DNA of 64,000 nt from Gammaproteobacteria bacterium (GTDB taxonomy: Bacteria; Pseudomonadota; Gammaproteobacteria; Pseudomonadales; Pseudohongiellaceae): contig JABJIC010000018.1 in the NCBI GenBank assembly GCA_018661465.1, forward strand, positions 1-64,000, given 5' to 3'. The notes under the pieces were generated by a model, which worked only from the letters and a program-made list of their open reading frames with translations, was not told where the DNA came from and did not search any database. Positions 1-8,509 of this stretch are shown here, one piece after another. Each line of letters begins with the position of its first letter. Position 1 is the stretch's first letter. Made by a program: the position numbers and the translations under genes.

Positions 1-450
1 AGAAAAAGGCTGCTAAGAAGAAAGCGAAGAAGAAGGTAGCTAAGCGCAAGCCAGCCAAGAAGAAGGCTGCTAAGAAGAAAGCGAAGAAGAAAGTAGCTAA
101 GCGTAAGCCGGCTAAGAAGAAGGCTGCTAAGAAAAAAGCTAAGAAGAAGACAGTTAAGCGCAAGCCAGCCAAGAAGAAGGCTGCTAAGAAGAAAGCGAAG
201 AAGAAAGTAGCTAAGCGTAAGCCGGCTAAGAAGAAAGCTGCTAAGAAGAAGGCAGTGAAGCGCAAGCCAGCTAAGAAGAAGGCTGCTAAGAAGAAAGCGA
301 AGAAGAAAGTAGCTAAGCGTAAGCCGGCTAAGAAGAAAGCTGCCAAGAAGAAAGCGAAGAAGAAGGTAGCTAAGCGCAAGCCAGCCAAGAAGAAGGCTGC
401 TAAGAAGAAAGCGAAGAAGAAAGTAGCTAAGCGTAAGCCAGCTAAGAAGA
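1..450 (+). repeat. 57-bp in-frame tandem repeat array
   Basis: The motif TAAGCGYAAGCC recurs at about 41, 98, 155, 212, 314, 371 and 428, at 57-bp spacing. One shortened 45-bp unit lies around 257, where the motif begins GAAGCG. Copies alternate between CGC/CCA and CGT/CCG codon variants, which suggests duplication of a two-unit block. All units stay in the frame of the lysine-rich protein. Confidence 0.85.
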
Positions 451-554
451 AAGCTGCCAAGCGTAAGGCTCCAGCCCGTAAGAAGGCTGCAAAGAAGAAA
501 GCTGTAAAGAAAAAGGCCCCAGCAAGAAAGAAGGCTACGCGAAAGCGGAAGTAA
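1..554 (+). CDS. Lysine-rich repeat (histone H1-like) protein, 5' partial
   Basis: The reading frame is open from base 3 to a TAA at 552-554, so the gene starts before the window; the GTG at 255 in the ORF track is not its start. The visible 183 residues are almost only Lys, Ala, Arg, Pro and Val, built from a 19-residue unit of the type KRKPAKKKAAKKKAKKKVA. It ends with a less regular tail containing APARKKA. Such low-complexity basic proteins resemble eukaryotic histone H1 tails and bacterial AlgP/HctB-like DNA-compacting proteins. I infer nucleoid or nucleic-acid binding from charge only. Any folded N-terminal domain lies outside the window. Confidence 0.75.
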   Translation, partial: KKAAKKKAKKKVAKRKPAKKKAAKKKAKKKVAKRKPAKKKAAKKKAKKKTVKRKPAKKKAAKKKAKKKVAKRKPAKKKAAKKKAVKRKPAKKKAAKKKAKKKVAKRKPAKKKAAKKKAKKKVAKRKPAKKKAAKKKAKKKVAKRKPAKKKAAKRKAPARKKAAKKKAVKKKAPARKKATRKRK

Positions 555-567
555 GCCAGCTGGGTAG

Positions 568-625
568 AGCATAGCCATGCCCCACCATCTCGGTTGACCG
601 CTCATAGATGGTGGGATTTATGCTC
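568..625 (+). terminator. Two-part stem-loop after the lysine-rich gene
   Basis: CCCACCATCT at 581-590 pairs with AGATGGTGGG at 606-615. Outer arms GAGCATA (567-573) and TATGCTC (619-625) extend the stem. There is no clean T-run, so it may be a processing or mRNA-stability hairpin, or the first part of the terminator that follows. Confidence 0.5.
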
Positions 626-635
626 AACTCTCCGG

Positions 636-670
636 AAATCCCTGTTGAGATAATCAATGGGGATTTTTTT
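636..670 (+). terminator. Rho-independent-like terminator before tsaB
   Basis: AAATCCC at 636-642 pairs with GGGATTT at 660-666, and the second arm runs into a T-tract ending at 670. The 17-nt loop is large, so strength is uncertain. It would separate the lysine-rich gene from tsaB. Confidence 0.5.
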
Positions 671-717
671 ATGCCCGAAACTTAGCCCTTGTCAGGGCAA
701 AGCGGTAAAGTACGCAT

Positions 718-1416
718 ATGCAAAATATCCTCGCAATAGATACCTCTGGACCGATTTGCTCGGTGGCATTACAGAGTTCGGAGCGTACATCCTTTCGCAA
801 AAGTGACGCCCAGAGGCAATCAGCACAACGCATATTGCCTATGATTACCGAGCTTTTGTCAGAACATAAGCTAATGTTGGATGAATTGGATGGGATTTCT
901 GTAATGGCTGGCCCAGGTTCGTTTACGGGATTGAGAATAGGCATAGCGGTAGCTCAAGGCCTGAGTATGACAAAAAACATACCTTTGATTCCTGTATCCA
1001 ACCTTGTTGCTAAAGCGGCAGCTGTTTTTCGTAAGTTGGGAGAGACTTCTCCAGTCGATTCTGCCGTGATATGTGAACTAGCGCGGGAGGGCGAAGTTTA
1101 TTTTGGCGCCTTCCAAAAATCGGAAACATCTGGAGTAAGTTTGCTTGGAATGGAGCAGGTAAGTTTGCCAGAAAATATAATAATCCCAGAAGAGATGGCT
1201 AATATTTCCCAAATCGCTGCCTCTGGCGATGCCTGGACTGAGGATTGTCCCTTACATGGGCAATTAGCACCACACTGTGAGCTTGAAATTGTTTCAGTAG
1301 AGACCACTCTAGACGATTTGCTGGCTCTAGCGAACATAAAGCTCGGGTTGAATGAAACAGTCGTTGGGGCTGAGCTGAGACCGAATTACGTCAAAGAAGA
1401 ATTGGATTACAGCTAA
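718..1416 (+). CDS. tsaB: tRNA threonylcarbamoyladenosine biosynthesis protein TsaB
   Basis: TsaB is the partner of TsaD (with TsaE) in making N6-threonylcarbamoyladenosine at position 37 of ANN-decoding tRNAs. The 232-aa product has the ASKHA-fold signature: an N-terminal IDTSGPICSVAL strand-turn near residues 7-18 and GPGSFTGLRIG near 65-75. Length fits the family (about 220-235 aa). ATG at 718 gives MQNILAIDTS, the usual N-terminus; no strong ribosome binding site is visible. It is a degenerate ATPase-fold paralogue of TsaD that acts as a scaffold. The antisense ORFs across it are shadows. Confidence 0.93.
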   Translation: MQNILAIDTSGPICSVALQSSERTSFRKSDAQRQSAQRILPMITELLSEHKLMLDELDGISVMAGPGSFTGLRIGIAVAQGLSMTKNIPLIPVSNLVAKAAAVFRKLGETSPVDSAVICELAREGEVYFGAFQKSETSGVSLLGMEQVSLPENIIIPEEMANISQIAASGDAWTEDCPLHGQLAPHCELEIVSVETTLDDLLALANIKLGLNETVVGAELRPNYVKEELDYS

Positions 1417-1440
1417 GTGAGTGTCTTAAAGCTGGTCCTA

Positions 1441-1464
1441 AAGATCGTTCTAGAAAACGATCTT
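1441..1464 (+). promoter_or_regulatory. Perfect 9-bp hairpin upstream of uppP
   Basis: AAGATCGTT and AACGATCTT pair around the 6-nt loop CTAGAA. The hairpin lies just before the uppP ribosome binding site and lacks a T-run, so it is more likely an RNA-stability or translational element than a terminator. Function not known. Confidence 0.4.
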
Positions 1465-1487
1465 GAAAACAGAGTAAGGAGTCGATT

Positions 1488-2297
1488 TTGAACCTGGATT
1501 ATTTTCAGGTCAGTTTTCTGGCAATACTACAGGGATTTACAGAATTCCTGCCAATCTCTTCGTCTGGCCATCTTATTTTGCCGACTCTGTTATTTGGTTG
1601 GGAAGATCAGGGTCTGACTTTTGATGTCGCCGTTCATATTGGATCTTTGGCGGCAGTACTTATTTTCTTCCAGCGGGATGTGACCCGATTGTTGCATGCC
1701 TGGCTAGGCAGCATCTTTTCCCAGAGGCATAGCTCTGATTCACGTTTGGCATGGATGCTCTTCGTTGCAACTATTCCTGCCGGTCTTGCCGGGCTCTTGC
1801 TTGGCAACTATGTAGAGCAGTATGCGCGCTCCTTACCAATAATCGCCGCAGCTTCGTGGCTGTTCGCTGGCTTACTTTTCTGGGCCGACCGTGGCAGCAA
1901 AGAAGAACGAAGCATGGACGACTTGAGCTGGAAAGCCGTCATTTTTATCGGGCTTGCTCAGGCTTTGGCATTGATTCCTGGGACCTCTCGTTCGGGAGTA
2001 ACTATGACAGCAGCACTTTTTTGCCATCTTGATCGAAAAGAAGCCGCTCGATTTTCCTTTTTGTTATCCATCCCAATAATCATGGCGAGCGGATTGCTGA
2101 GAGGGGCAGACCTGATTAGCGCAGAGACAGTTGCAATCCAATGGCCAGTGCTTATCTATTCCATATTGCTCTCGGCGGCAGTTGCCTATCTCTGTATTCA
2201 TTATTTCCTGCAACTCATTGAACGAATCGGTTTTCTACCTTTTGTGCTGTATAGAATGGTGTTGGGTCTGCTCCTTATCGGTGTCTGGCTGGTATGA
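1488..2297 (+). CDS. uppP: Undecaprenyl-diphosphatase UppP (BacA family)
   Basis: UppP is an inner-membrane phosphatase that converts undecaprenyl diphosphate to the monophosphate lipid carrier for peptidoglycan and O-antigen; overproduction gives bacitracin resistance. The 269-aa hydrophobic protein shows the two family signatures: E-F-L-P-I-S-S-S-G-H near residues 19-29 and PGTSRSG near 165, both lining the catalytic site. The start is TTG at 1488, chosen because TAAGGA lies about 8 bases upstream and the protein then begins at the conserved first helix. It overlaps rsmJ by an ATGA junction, which implies translational coupling. It supplies the same lipid carrier pathway as uppS further downstream. 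Confidence 0.95.
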   Translation: MNLDYFQVSFLAILQGFTEFLPISSSGHLILPTLLFGWEDQGLTFDVAVHIGSLAAVLIFFQRDVTRLLHAWLGSIFSQRHSSDSRLAWMLFVATIPAGLAGLLLGNYVEQYARSLPIIAAASWLFAGLLFWADRGSKEERSMDDLSWKAVIFIGLAQALALIPGTSRSGVTMTAALFCHLDRKEAARFSFLLSIPIIMASGLLRGADLISAETVAIQWPVLIYSILLSAAVAYLCIHYFLQLIERIGFLPFVLYRMVLGLLLIGVWLV

Positions 2298-3091
2298 GTT
2301 CCGTATCAGAAGCAGCAATAGTTTTGTATCAGCAGGGCGTTGAGGCCAGCGAAGAAGAAAAGGCTCTTGCCAATGAATTGAATCTCAAACTTCTTGCCAA
2401 TAGTGAAGGGTTCGCTAACAACGAAGAGCTTGCTAGTGCAGCTGATTGTTATCTTCAGATTAAGCCCTGTGGTTTATGCCTCATAGTCAAAGATGGGAAC
2501 AGCTTCACCTCCACTCATGTGGATTTTGCGGATGCGAAGTTAAATTATCGCGTTCAAGATAAAGGCAAGACTCAAAATATAGCGAAGGCGGTGGGGTTGA
2601 AAGGTTCAGTTCTGCCCTCGGTACTGGATGCGACGGCTGGATTGGGAAAGGATGCATATCTATTAGCTAGTATGGGATGTGAGTTGGCGATGCTTGAACG
2701 TTCGCCGATTGTTTACAAGTTGCTGGTTGATGGTATTGAGAGAGCGGCGAAGGAATCACAAACAATTCGGCAGCGCATAGCAAGAATGCACTTGCGCAAC
2801 GATGATTTTCTTCAGTCCGAAGGTGTAATGGACAAATATGATGTTGTATATCTTGACCCGATGTTCCCAGTTAGGTCTAAGAGCGCTAAGGTAAAGAAAG
2901 AGATGTTCGCACTACAGAAGTTGCTGGGTAGTGATGATGAGAGTCTTGATTGGTTGGGTAAAGCGAGGACGCTGGCAAAAAAGCGCATCGTTGTGAAGCG
3001 TGCAAAATTGTCTTCTTTCCTCGGAGGGGAAAAACCGGATATTCAGTTTAAGGGAAGCAGTAGCCGATACGATGTCTACTTAGTGACCTGA
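2294..3091 (+). CDS. rsmJ: 16S rRNA (guanine-1516-N2)-methyltransferase RsmJ
   Basis: SAM-dependent methyltransferase of the YhiQ/RsmJ family, which modifies G1516 in helix 45 of 16S rRNA. The 265-aa product has the SAM-binding loop LDATAGLGKDA near residues 112-122, an acidic strand end LERSP, and the catalytic-type motif DVVYLDPMFP near 184-193. The C-terminal KFKGSSSRYDVY-like end is also typical of the family. The ATG overlaps the uppP stop by 4 bp. About 20 bp of spacer separates its stop from the convergent dapE gene, with no obvious terminator. Confidence 0.92.
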   Translation: MSSVSEAAIVLYQQGVEASEEEKALANELNLKLLANSEGFANNEELASAADCYLQIKPCGLCLIVKDGNSFTSTHVDFADAKLNYRVQDKGKTQNIAKAVGLKGSVLPSVLDATAGLGKDAYLLASMGCELAMLERSPIVYKLLVDGIERAAKESQTIRQRIARMHLRNDDFLQSEGVMDKYDVVYLDPMFPVRSKSAKVKKEMFALQKLLGSDDESLDWLGKARTLAKKRIVVKRAKLSSFLGGEKPDIQFKGSSSRYDVYLVT

Positions 3092-3113
3092 GGCGTGTAT
3101 TTTGGAAAACTTA

Positions 3114-4241
3114 TCAGCTTAGTAGCTTTTCTAGAACGCGCTGGTAAATTTGAGAAAGAGTGTCGAGCTCAGAGACGGCAACACTTTCATTTATTTTGTG
3201 AATAGTGGCATTACAAGGACCCAGTTCCACGAGCTCAGTGCCAGTAGGCGCAATGAAGCGCCCATCGGAAGTGCCACCCGCCGTAGATAGTTCAACCTCG
3301 ATCTTGCATATGTCTCGTATCGCATCGCTCACCGTATCAATCAGTATTCCGCGAGAAGTCAGAAATGGTTCACCAGAGAGATGCCACTGAATGTCATATT
3401 CGATGCCGTCTTTGTCCAGTTCCTCGTGTACAGATTTCTGTATCGCTTCTGCATTAGTTTCGGTGGAGTAACGGAAGTTGAAATCCACTTTCAATTGCTC
3501 TGGGATAACATTGTTTGCGCCGGTTCCGGCATTGATGTTGGAAATCTGAAAACTGGTCGGGGGGAAAGAGTCATTGCCCTGGTCCCACTGTCGTGAACAC
3601 AGTCTCCCTAATGCAGGCAGAGCACTGTGAATCGGATTGGATGCCAATTGGGGGTAAGCGACGTGCCCCTGAATCCCTTTTACCTTCAGCTGACCGCTAA
3701 GTGACCCTCGACGACCTATTTTGATGGAGTCCCCAACTGTTTCTGCGCTGCTGGGTTCGCCAACTAGGCAGTAATCGATATCGGTACCGCGCTGCTTCAA
3801 CGTCTCCATCACTTTGCGGGTGCCATTGATGGCGATACCTTCTTCGTCACTGGTAATGAGAAATGCGATCCGAGCCTTCAGGGCGGGTTTCGAAGAAAGA
3901 AAAGCTTCTACGGCGGTTATCATCGCTGCCAGCGAACCTTTCATGTCCGCGGCTCCTCGCCCAATTAGCATTCCTTCATGTACCGTTGCAGCAAAGGGAG
4001 GGAATTGCCACTCTGTCTCAGGACCTGGAGGAACCACATCGGTATGGCCGGCAAAGACAAACAGAGGGCCATCATCGCCGAGAATCGCCCACAAATTGCT
4101 GACGTCAGCAAATGGAAGGGACTCGATGCTAAAACCCAGAGGAGATAGTCTGTCGGCCATTAGTTGCTGGCAGCCACAGTCTTCCGGTGTAACGGAAGGC
4201 TGTTGAATTAATTGTCTGGCTAAGTCGAGAGTGGATGACAT
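3114..4241 (-). CDS. dapE: Succinyl-diaminopimelate desuccinylase
   Basis: DapE is a di-zinc M20-family hydrolase converting N-succinyl-LL-2,6-diaminopimelate to LL-diaminopimelate and succinate in lysine and peptidoglycan-precursor synthesis. The 375-aa protein carries the metal ligands FAGHTDVVPPG (His66/Asp68), GRGAADMKG (Asp near 100) and the catalytic TSDEEG pair near 133-135. A late ELGPCNATIHKINE segment holds the last His ligand. It is the last gene of a minus-strand cluster (map-glnD-arsC-like-dapD-dapE), 60 bp after dapD, so the two succinylase-branch enzymes are probably co-transcribed. Confidence 0.96.
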   Translation of the reverse strand: MSSTLDLARQLIQQPSVTPEDCGCQQLMADRLSPLGFSIESLPFADVSNLWAILGDDGPLFVFAGHTDVVPPGPETEWQFPPFAATVHEGMLIGRGAADMKGSLAAMITAVEAFLSSKPALKARIAFLITSDEEGIAINGTRKVMETLKQRGTDIDYCLVGEPSSAETVGDSIKIGRRGSLSGQLKVKGIQGHVAYPQLASNPIHSALPALGRLCSRQWDQGNDSFPPTSFQISNINAGTGANNVIPEQLKVDFNFRYSTETNAEAIQKSVHEELDKDGIEYDIQWHLSGEPFLTSRGILIDTVSDAIRDICKIEVELSTAGGTSDGRFIAPTGTELVELGPCNATIHKINESVAVSELDTLSQIYQRVLEKLLS

Positions 4242-4302
4242 GGTATCTTCTTCAGTAACTGTAGTTTCTTAAAAGTTTTTAAATGACCAGCCTAAGAATA
4301 AC

Positions 4303-5346
4303 TTAGTTATGGCCATGCAATTCTGCATTAAGACTGACTGATGATTTAAGCGGCACGCATTCAACTCCGCCGGAGAGAGAGTTACGTCTAAACAACAAAT
4401 TCTCCACGCCGCTTAATTCGACAGCCTTGCAGGTTTTGATGTGCTTGCCGGTGTTGTCACGCAAATCCAGTTTGGTTCCTGCTGTAACATATAGCCCGGC
4501 TTCCACGATGCAGCCATCGGCAAGGGGAATACCTATTCCTGCATTCGCGCCTATTAAGCAATTATTGCCAACAGTGATAATTGTCTTGCCACCACCGGAG
4601 AGGGTTCCCATTGTGCTGCAGCCGCCGCCAAGGTCACTATTGGCGCCAACCATAACTCCGGCGGAGATGCGCCCCTCGATCATCGCTGGGCCCTCTGTCC
4701 CCGCATTAAAATTCACAAAGCCTTCGTGCATGACAGTGGTGCCTTCGCCTAAGTAGGCGCCCAGACGAACCCTGGCCGTGTGTGCAATGCGAACACCTTT
4801 TGGCATTACATAGTTGCTCATCTTTGGAAACTTATCCACGGACATGATTTCCAATAGTTCATCATTCAGTCGTGCATCAAGCTGAACCTGGGGCAGATCT
4901 TCCAAATCAATAGCACCACGATTGGTCCATGCGAGATTGTGTAAAACGGCAAATAAACCATCAAGGTTGACGCCGTGAGGTTTAACCAATCTATGGGAAA
5001 GCAGATGCAGTTTTAAATAGGCTTCCGCAACATTTGCAGGAGCTGAATCTTCTTTCAGTATACAAAATATGGCCGTCTTGCTACTGATGGAGAATTTATC
5101 GAGAACGCTCGCAAGTTCCGCTTGATTGGCAGCGGAAAGAGCGCTCTGTAAATTTGCCAGAAGAGAGGAATCCAGCAGGACAACACCGTTGCCGCCATCC
5201 TCTGTCTTGCAAACCGCCGTTATGGCTTCCATCAAAGTCTCTGAGGGTGCAAGCAGGGGCTGAGGATAAAACACCTCTATGATTTCCCCTTTTGAGTTTT
5301 CGGTGGCCAGTCCAAAGCCGATACTGTGTACATTCGAGCTAGTCAT
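4303..5346 (-). CDS. dapD: 2,3,4,5-tetrahydropyridine-2,6-dicarboxylate N-succinyltransferase (long form)
   Basis: DapD succinylates tetrahydrodipicolinate with succinyl-CoA, the step that commits to the succinylase branch. At 347 aa it belongs to the long DapD class seen in Pseudomonas and Actinobacteria, not the 274-aa E. coli class. It has an N-terminal alpha/beta part followed by left-handed beta-helix hexapeptide repeats (GAYLGEGTTVMHEGFVNFNA region near residues 200-225, then IGANAGIGIPL). Located directly before dapE with a 61-bp gap. The ATG at 5346 follows a GGAAACAAC-like leader in the minus orientation. Confidence 0.95.
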   Translation of the reverse strand: MTSSNVHSIGFGLATENSKGEIIEVFYPQPLLAPSETLMEAITAVCKTEDGGNGVVLLDSSLLANLQSALSAANQAELASVLDKFSISSKTAIFCILKEDSAPANVAEAYLKLHLLSHRLVKPHGVNLDGLFAVLHNLAWTNRGAIDLEDLPQVQLDARLNDELLEIMSVDKFPKMSNYVMPKGVRIAHTARVRLGAYLGEGTTVMHEGFVNFNAGTEGPAMIEGRISAGVMVGANSDLGGGCSTMGTLSGGGKTIITVGNNCLIGANAGIGIPLADGCIVEAGLYVTAGTKLDLRDNTGKHIKTCKAVELSGVENLLFRRNSLSGGVECVPLKSSVSLNAELHGHN

Positions 5347-5402
5347 TGTTGTTTCCTGTGTTTAGCACTCTCTAGCGGGCTGTCTATGACTACAGAAGTT
5401 TT

Positions 5403-5750
5403 CTACTTGAGGAATACCTCAGTCATTTTTTGCTCATTATAGCCGAGTAACCAAGTTTTACTTGTTTCGATTATCGGTCTCTTGATCATCGAGGGTTGTT
5501 CCTGCATCAGGCTGATGGCAATTTTTTCCGTAACAGAGTTTTTAACGGCGTCTGGTAACTTTCTCCAGGTAGTGCCTCGGGTATTGATCAAATCCTTGTA
5601 GTCGAAATGCGTAAGGAAAGTGATAATCAGTTCCTCAGGGCATTGCTGTTTCTTATAATCGTGGAATTCGTACTCGATGTGATGATCATCTAGCCACTTT
5701 TTGCAGCGCTTGATCGTATCACAATTGGGTATGCCGTAGAGGGTAGTCAC
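5403..5750 (-). CDS. ArsC/Spx-family thioredoxin-fold protein (YffB type)
   Basis: The 115-aa product begins MTTLYGIPNCDTIKRCKKW, typical of the YffB branch of the ArsC/Spx fold, with a single active-site-type Cys10 in place of a CXXC pair. A central NTRGTTWRKL stretch and MIKRPII near residue 90 match the glutathione/arsenate-reductase-like fold. True function is unknown; it is often found beside dap genes. I use the GTG at 5750 because AAGGA sits about 9 bases upstream; no ATG gives the conserved N-terminus. It lies between dapD and glnD, where Pseudomonas carries dapC as well; dapC is not present here. Confidence 0.85.
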   Translation of the reverse strand: MTTLYGIPNCDTIKRCKKWLDDHHIEYEFHDYKKQQCPEELIITFLTHFDYKDLINTRGTTWRKLPDAVKNSVTEKIAISLMQEQPSMIKRPIIETSKTWLLGYNEQKMTEVFLK

Positions 5751-5797
5751 GAGGGAGTTCCTTGTTCGTCTGCTTCTGTTTTGTTTGCGTTAGTGGC

Positions 5798-8509
5798 TTA
5801 AGTGCTTAGTCGGCTTTCTAACTCGGAATGGATTGCTTCCTGCAATTCATCCGCTCTATCTGAATCTTCCAATAACGCTCCATCCTGGTCGGTAATGAAA
5901 AATAAGTCCTCAACTCTTTCACCTAATGTGGTGATGCGGGCATCTTTCAAAATTATGTCCTTCTCGGCAAATACCTTTCCGATAGATGCAAGAATCCCAG
6001 GCTGGTCCGGGCAGTTAATTTCCAGAGTCGTATAGTCCTTGTTTGTTGAATTGATCACGGCAGTTTCAATTCGATTGCTAAAATATTTGTCTTTGCGAGT
6101 CAGTCGAATGTTTGCTGGGCTGCTTGGCTGTCCTCCCACTGCGAGTTGCCTGATGAGAGATGACTTAATTTCTTCAATTCGCTTGCTGTTGTCTCCGACA
6201 CGTTGGCCGTTACTCTCCAGTACAGTAAAAGTATCCATACAGTGGTCATCTGCCGAGGTAAATATCCTGGCTCCCTGGATATTAAGATTGAGCTTCTCGA
6301 AGACGGCTGTACAGTTAGCAAAAAGGTAATTGCTATTGCTGGTATAGATGAATATCTGTGTCGCGCCTTCTGCGCTATTCTCACTGATGTCTCTGATGGA
6401 AACCAGGGCGCCTTCGCCATCAAATTCTGCGACTACCTCCGTGTGCCAGGCTATATTGCTGGCAGACTCTCGCACAAAATATTCGTCACTGACCTTGCTC
6501 CAGATTTTTGCAATTATGTCAGCGGGGATATTAAGTTCAGCCAGTTTTCCTGAAGCAGATTCTTTCTTGTCTGCGATTCTTTCGGCTCGGTTAACCGGGT
6601 TTTCCAGGCCCTGCCTCAGCACTCTTGCCGTATTTTGATAAAGCTGGCGCATCAGTGTGGCTCGCCAGCTATTCCACATCTCCGGATTGGTGGCCCTAAT
6701 ATCAGCAACGGTCATTGCATAAAGATAATCAAGATGAAGTTTATCGCCGACGATCTTGGCAAACTCAAGAATGACGTCAGGGTCTGAAATATCTTTTCTC
6801 TGAGCGGTCATTGACATAATCAGGTGCTTGTCGACGAGCCAGGTCACCAGTTTTCCGTCCCAGGTGCTGAGTTGATGCCGTTCACAAAAATTCTTAGCGT
6901 CTACCATGCCTAAAGTTGAATGATTGCCGCCGCGCCCCTTGGCAATGTCGTGATACAGGCCGGCAATGTATAACAATTCAATCTTGGGTAAATTACTTAC
7001 TATTTTAGAAGCGAGCGGGTAATTCTCTCTCTCATGGGGGCGGTTAAATGTACGCATATTCTCCACCACTTGAAGGGTGTGAGCATCGACAGTGTAAATA
7101 TGAAATAGATCATGTTGCATCTGCCCCTTGATCTTTCCGAACTCCGGAAGATAGCGTCCGAGGATTCCGTATCGAGACATGCGTCGTAGTTGAAAAGTTA
7201 AGCGGTGGGGTGAACGCAGCAACTCCATAAACAGAGAAGTGTTTCGAATATCAAGTCGAAATTCATCGTCAATCAATCGACGATTGTCCCGTAACAAGCG
7301 AATGGTGGACGCTCTGATCCCTTCGATCTGAGGGTTCTGGGCGAGAAGAACAAACATCTCCAGGATAGCGAAAGGAGTTCGCTCAAATACATTCCCAGAA
7401 CATACTTCGATGTATCCATTGTTTATCTGGAAGCGATTATTAAGAGGCTCAATTCTTACTCTTTCACCTTCGCGCAGAATGGCCTCGTCAAGATGCTGCA
7501 ATAAAACATCATTGAGCTCTCGAAGATTTGCAACTGCGCGGTAATACTGTTGCATCAGTTTCTCGACGCCGAGGCTGTTGTCGTCGTCTTCATATTCGAA
7601 TAATTTTGCCAGCTCTCTTTGCTTGTCGAACAGTAATCGGTCTTCGCGGCGACCTTCGAGCAGGTGCAGCCCATAGCGCAATTTCCACAGAAACTGCTGC
7701 CCTTTATTAATCATCGCTTCTTCAGATTCCTGAAGAAAGCCGAGCTTCACCAGGTCGTTAAATGAACTGGCGTCAAAATGCCGCTTGGCTACCCAGGCGA
7801 TAGTTTGAATGTCACGTAAGCCTCCGGGGGAGGTTTTGACATTGGGCTCAAGGGCATAATCGATATCGTGATATTTTTCATGGCGCGCAATTTGCTCATC
7901 CCATTTTGCCCGCAGGAATTTCTTACTAGGCCAAACTCGCTTGGCTGTAGTGATGCGGTACATTTCCTGTTGCAAGTCACCAGGCCCCGCCAAGGTTCTG
8001 GACTCCATCAGGGCGGTAGCCACTGTGATGTCCTTGATGGCTTCCTGCTTGCATTGTTTGATGGAGCGAACACTCTGGCCAATCTCAAGACCGATGTCCC
8101 ACAACAGTGTGAGGAAGGCACTGATGCAGTCTTTATATTTGGCATGCCTACTGGAGCGAGTGAGTATCAATAAGTCGATATCAGAGTGAGGTAGCAGCTC
8201 GCCACGGCCATAGCCGCCGACAGCTACAAGACTAATATCACCGGGGTTTGGCCATTGCTGTTGCTGCCAGGCAAGCTTGAGAATTTGATCTACAGCCTGG
8301 GCGCGCTGCTCTACGATTTCGCTAATATTCTCATTGCGCCGGTATCGGGAATCGAGAATGTCATTGGCTTGACTTAGTACCGTACGAAAAACCGCAATCT
8401 TGTTGGTGGCGGTAGCGAGTTGGTTCTCTAAATGGGCAGGATCGATAAGAGAGCCATGCCCGCCTTCTACAGGTTCAGAAGGGGCTACTGTGTCATTGTC
8501 CTGGGTCAC
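5798..8509 (-). CDS. glnD: Bifunctional [protein-PII] uridylyltransferase/uridylyl-removing enzyme
   Basis: GlnD senses glutamine and adds or removes UMP on PII signal proteins, setting glutamine synthetase and NtrBC activity. Domains read in order in the 903-aa protein: nucleotidyltransferase with VGGYGRGELLPHSDIDLLIL near residues 95-115, GlnD linker domain, HD hydrolase with LYHDIAKGRGGNHS near 515-530, and two C-terminal ACT domains near 700-790 and 820-890 that bind glutamine. Length matches the family (about 850-940). It starts with GTG overlapping the map stop codon by 4 bp, so the genes are translationally coupled as in many Gammaproteobacteria. Confidence 0.96.
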   Translation of the reverse strand: MTQDNDTVAPSEPVEGGHGSLIDPAHLENQLATATNKIAVFRTVLSQANDILDSRYRRNENISEIVEQRAQAVDQILKLAWQQQQWPNPGDISLVAVGGYGRGELLPHSDIDLLILTRSSRHAKYKDCISAFLTLLWDIGLEIGQSVRSIKQCKQEAIKDITVATALMESRTLAGPGDLQQEMYRITTAKRVWPSKKFLRAKWDEQIARHEKYHDIDYALEPNVKTSPGGLRDIQTIAWVAKRHFDASSFNDLVKLGFLQESEEAMINKGQQFLWKLRYGLHLLEGRREDRLLFDKQRELAKLFEYEDDDNSLGVEKLMQQYYRAVANLRELNDVLLQHLDEAILREGERVRIEPLNNRFQINNGYIEVCSGNVFERTPFAILEMFVLLAQNPQIEGIRASTIRLLRDNRRLIDDEFRLDIRNTSLFMELLRSPHRLTFQLRRMSRYGILGRYLPEFGKIKGQMQHDLFHIYTVDAHTLQVVENMRTFNRPHERENYPLASKIVSNLPKIELLYIAGLYHDIAKGRGGNHSTLGMVDAKNFCERHQLSTWDGKLVTWLVDKHLIMSMTAQRKDISDPDVILEFAKIVGDKLHLDYLYAMTVADIRATNPEMWNSWRATLMRQLYQNTARVLRQGLENPVNRAERIADKKESASGKLAELNIPADIIAKIWSKVSDEYFVRESASNIAWHTEVVAEFDGEGALVSIRDISENSAEGATQIFIYTSNSNYLFANCTAVFEKLNLNIQGARIFTSADDHCMDTFTVLESNGQRVGDNSKRIEEIKSSLIRQLAVGGQPSSPANIRLTRKDKYFSNRIETAVINSTNKDYTTLEINCPDQPGILASIGKVFAEKDIILKDARITTLGERVEDLFFITDQDGALLEDSDRADELQEAIHSELESRLST

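Noticed and set aside
1-450. Regular 57-bp repeat resembling a CRISPR or satellite array
   Set aside because: Units are directly adjacent, in one open frame and without unique spacers; they encode a lysine-rich protein.
7528-8189. Several plus-strand ORFs of 60-101 aa inside glnD
   Set aside because: They lie wholly within the well-supported glnD coding region on the other strand and show no domain features.
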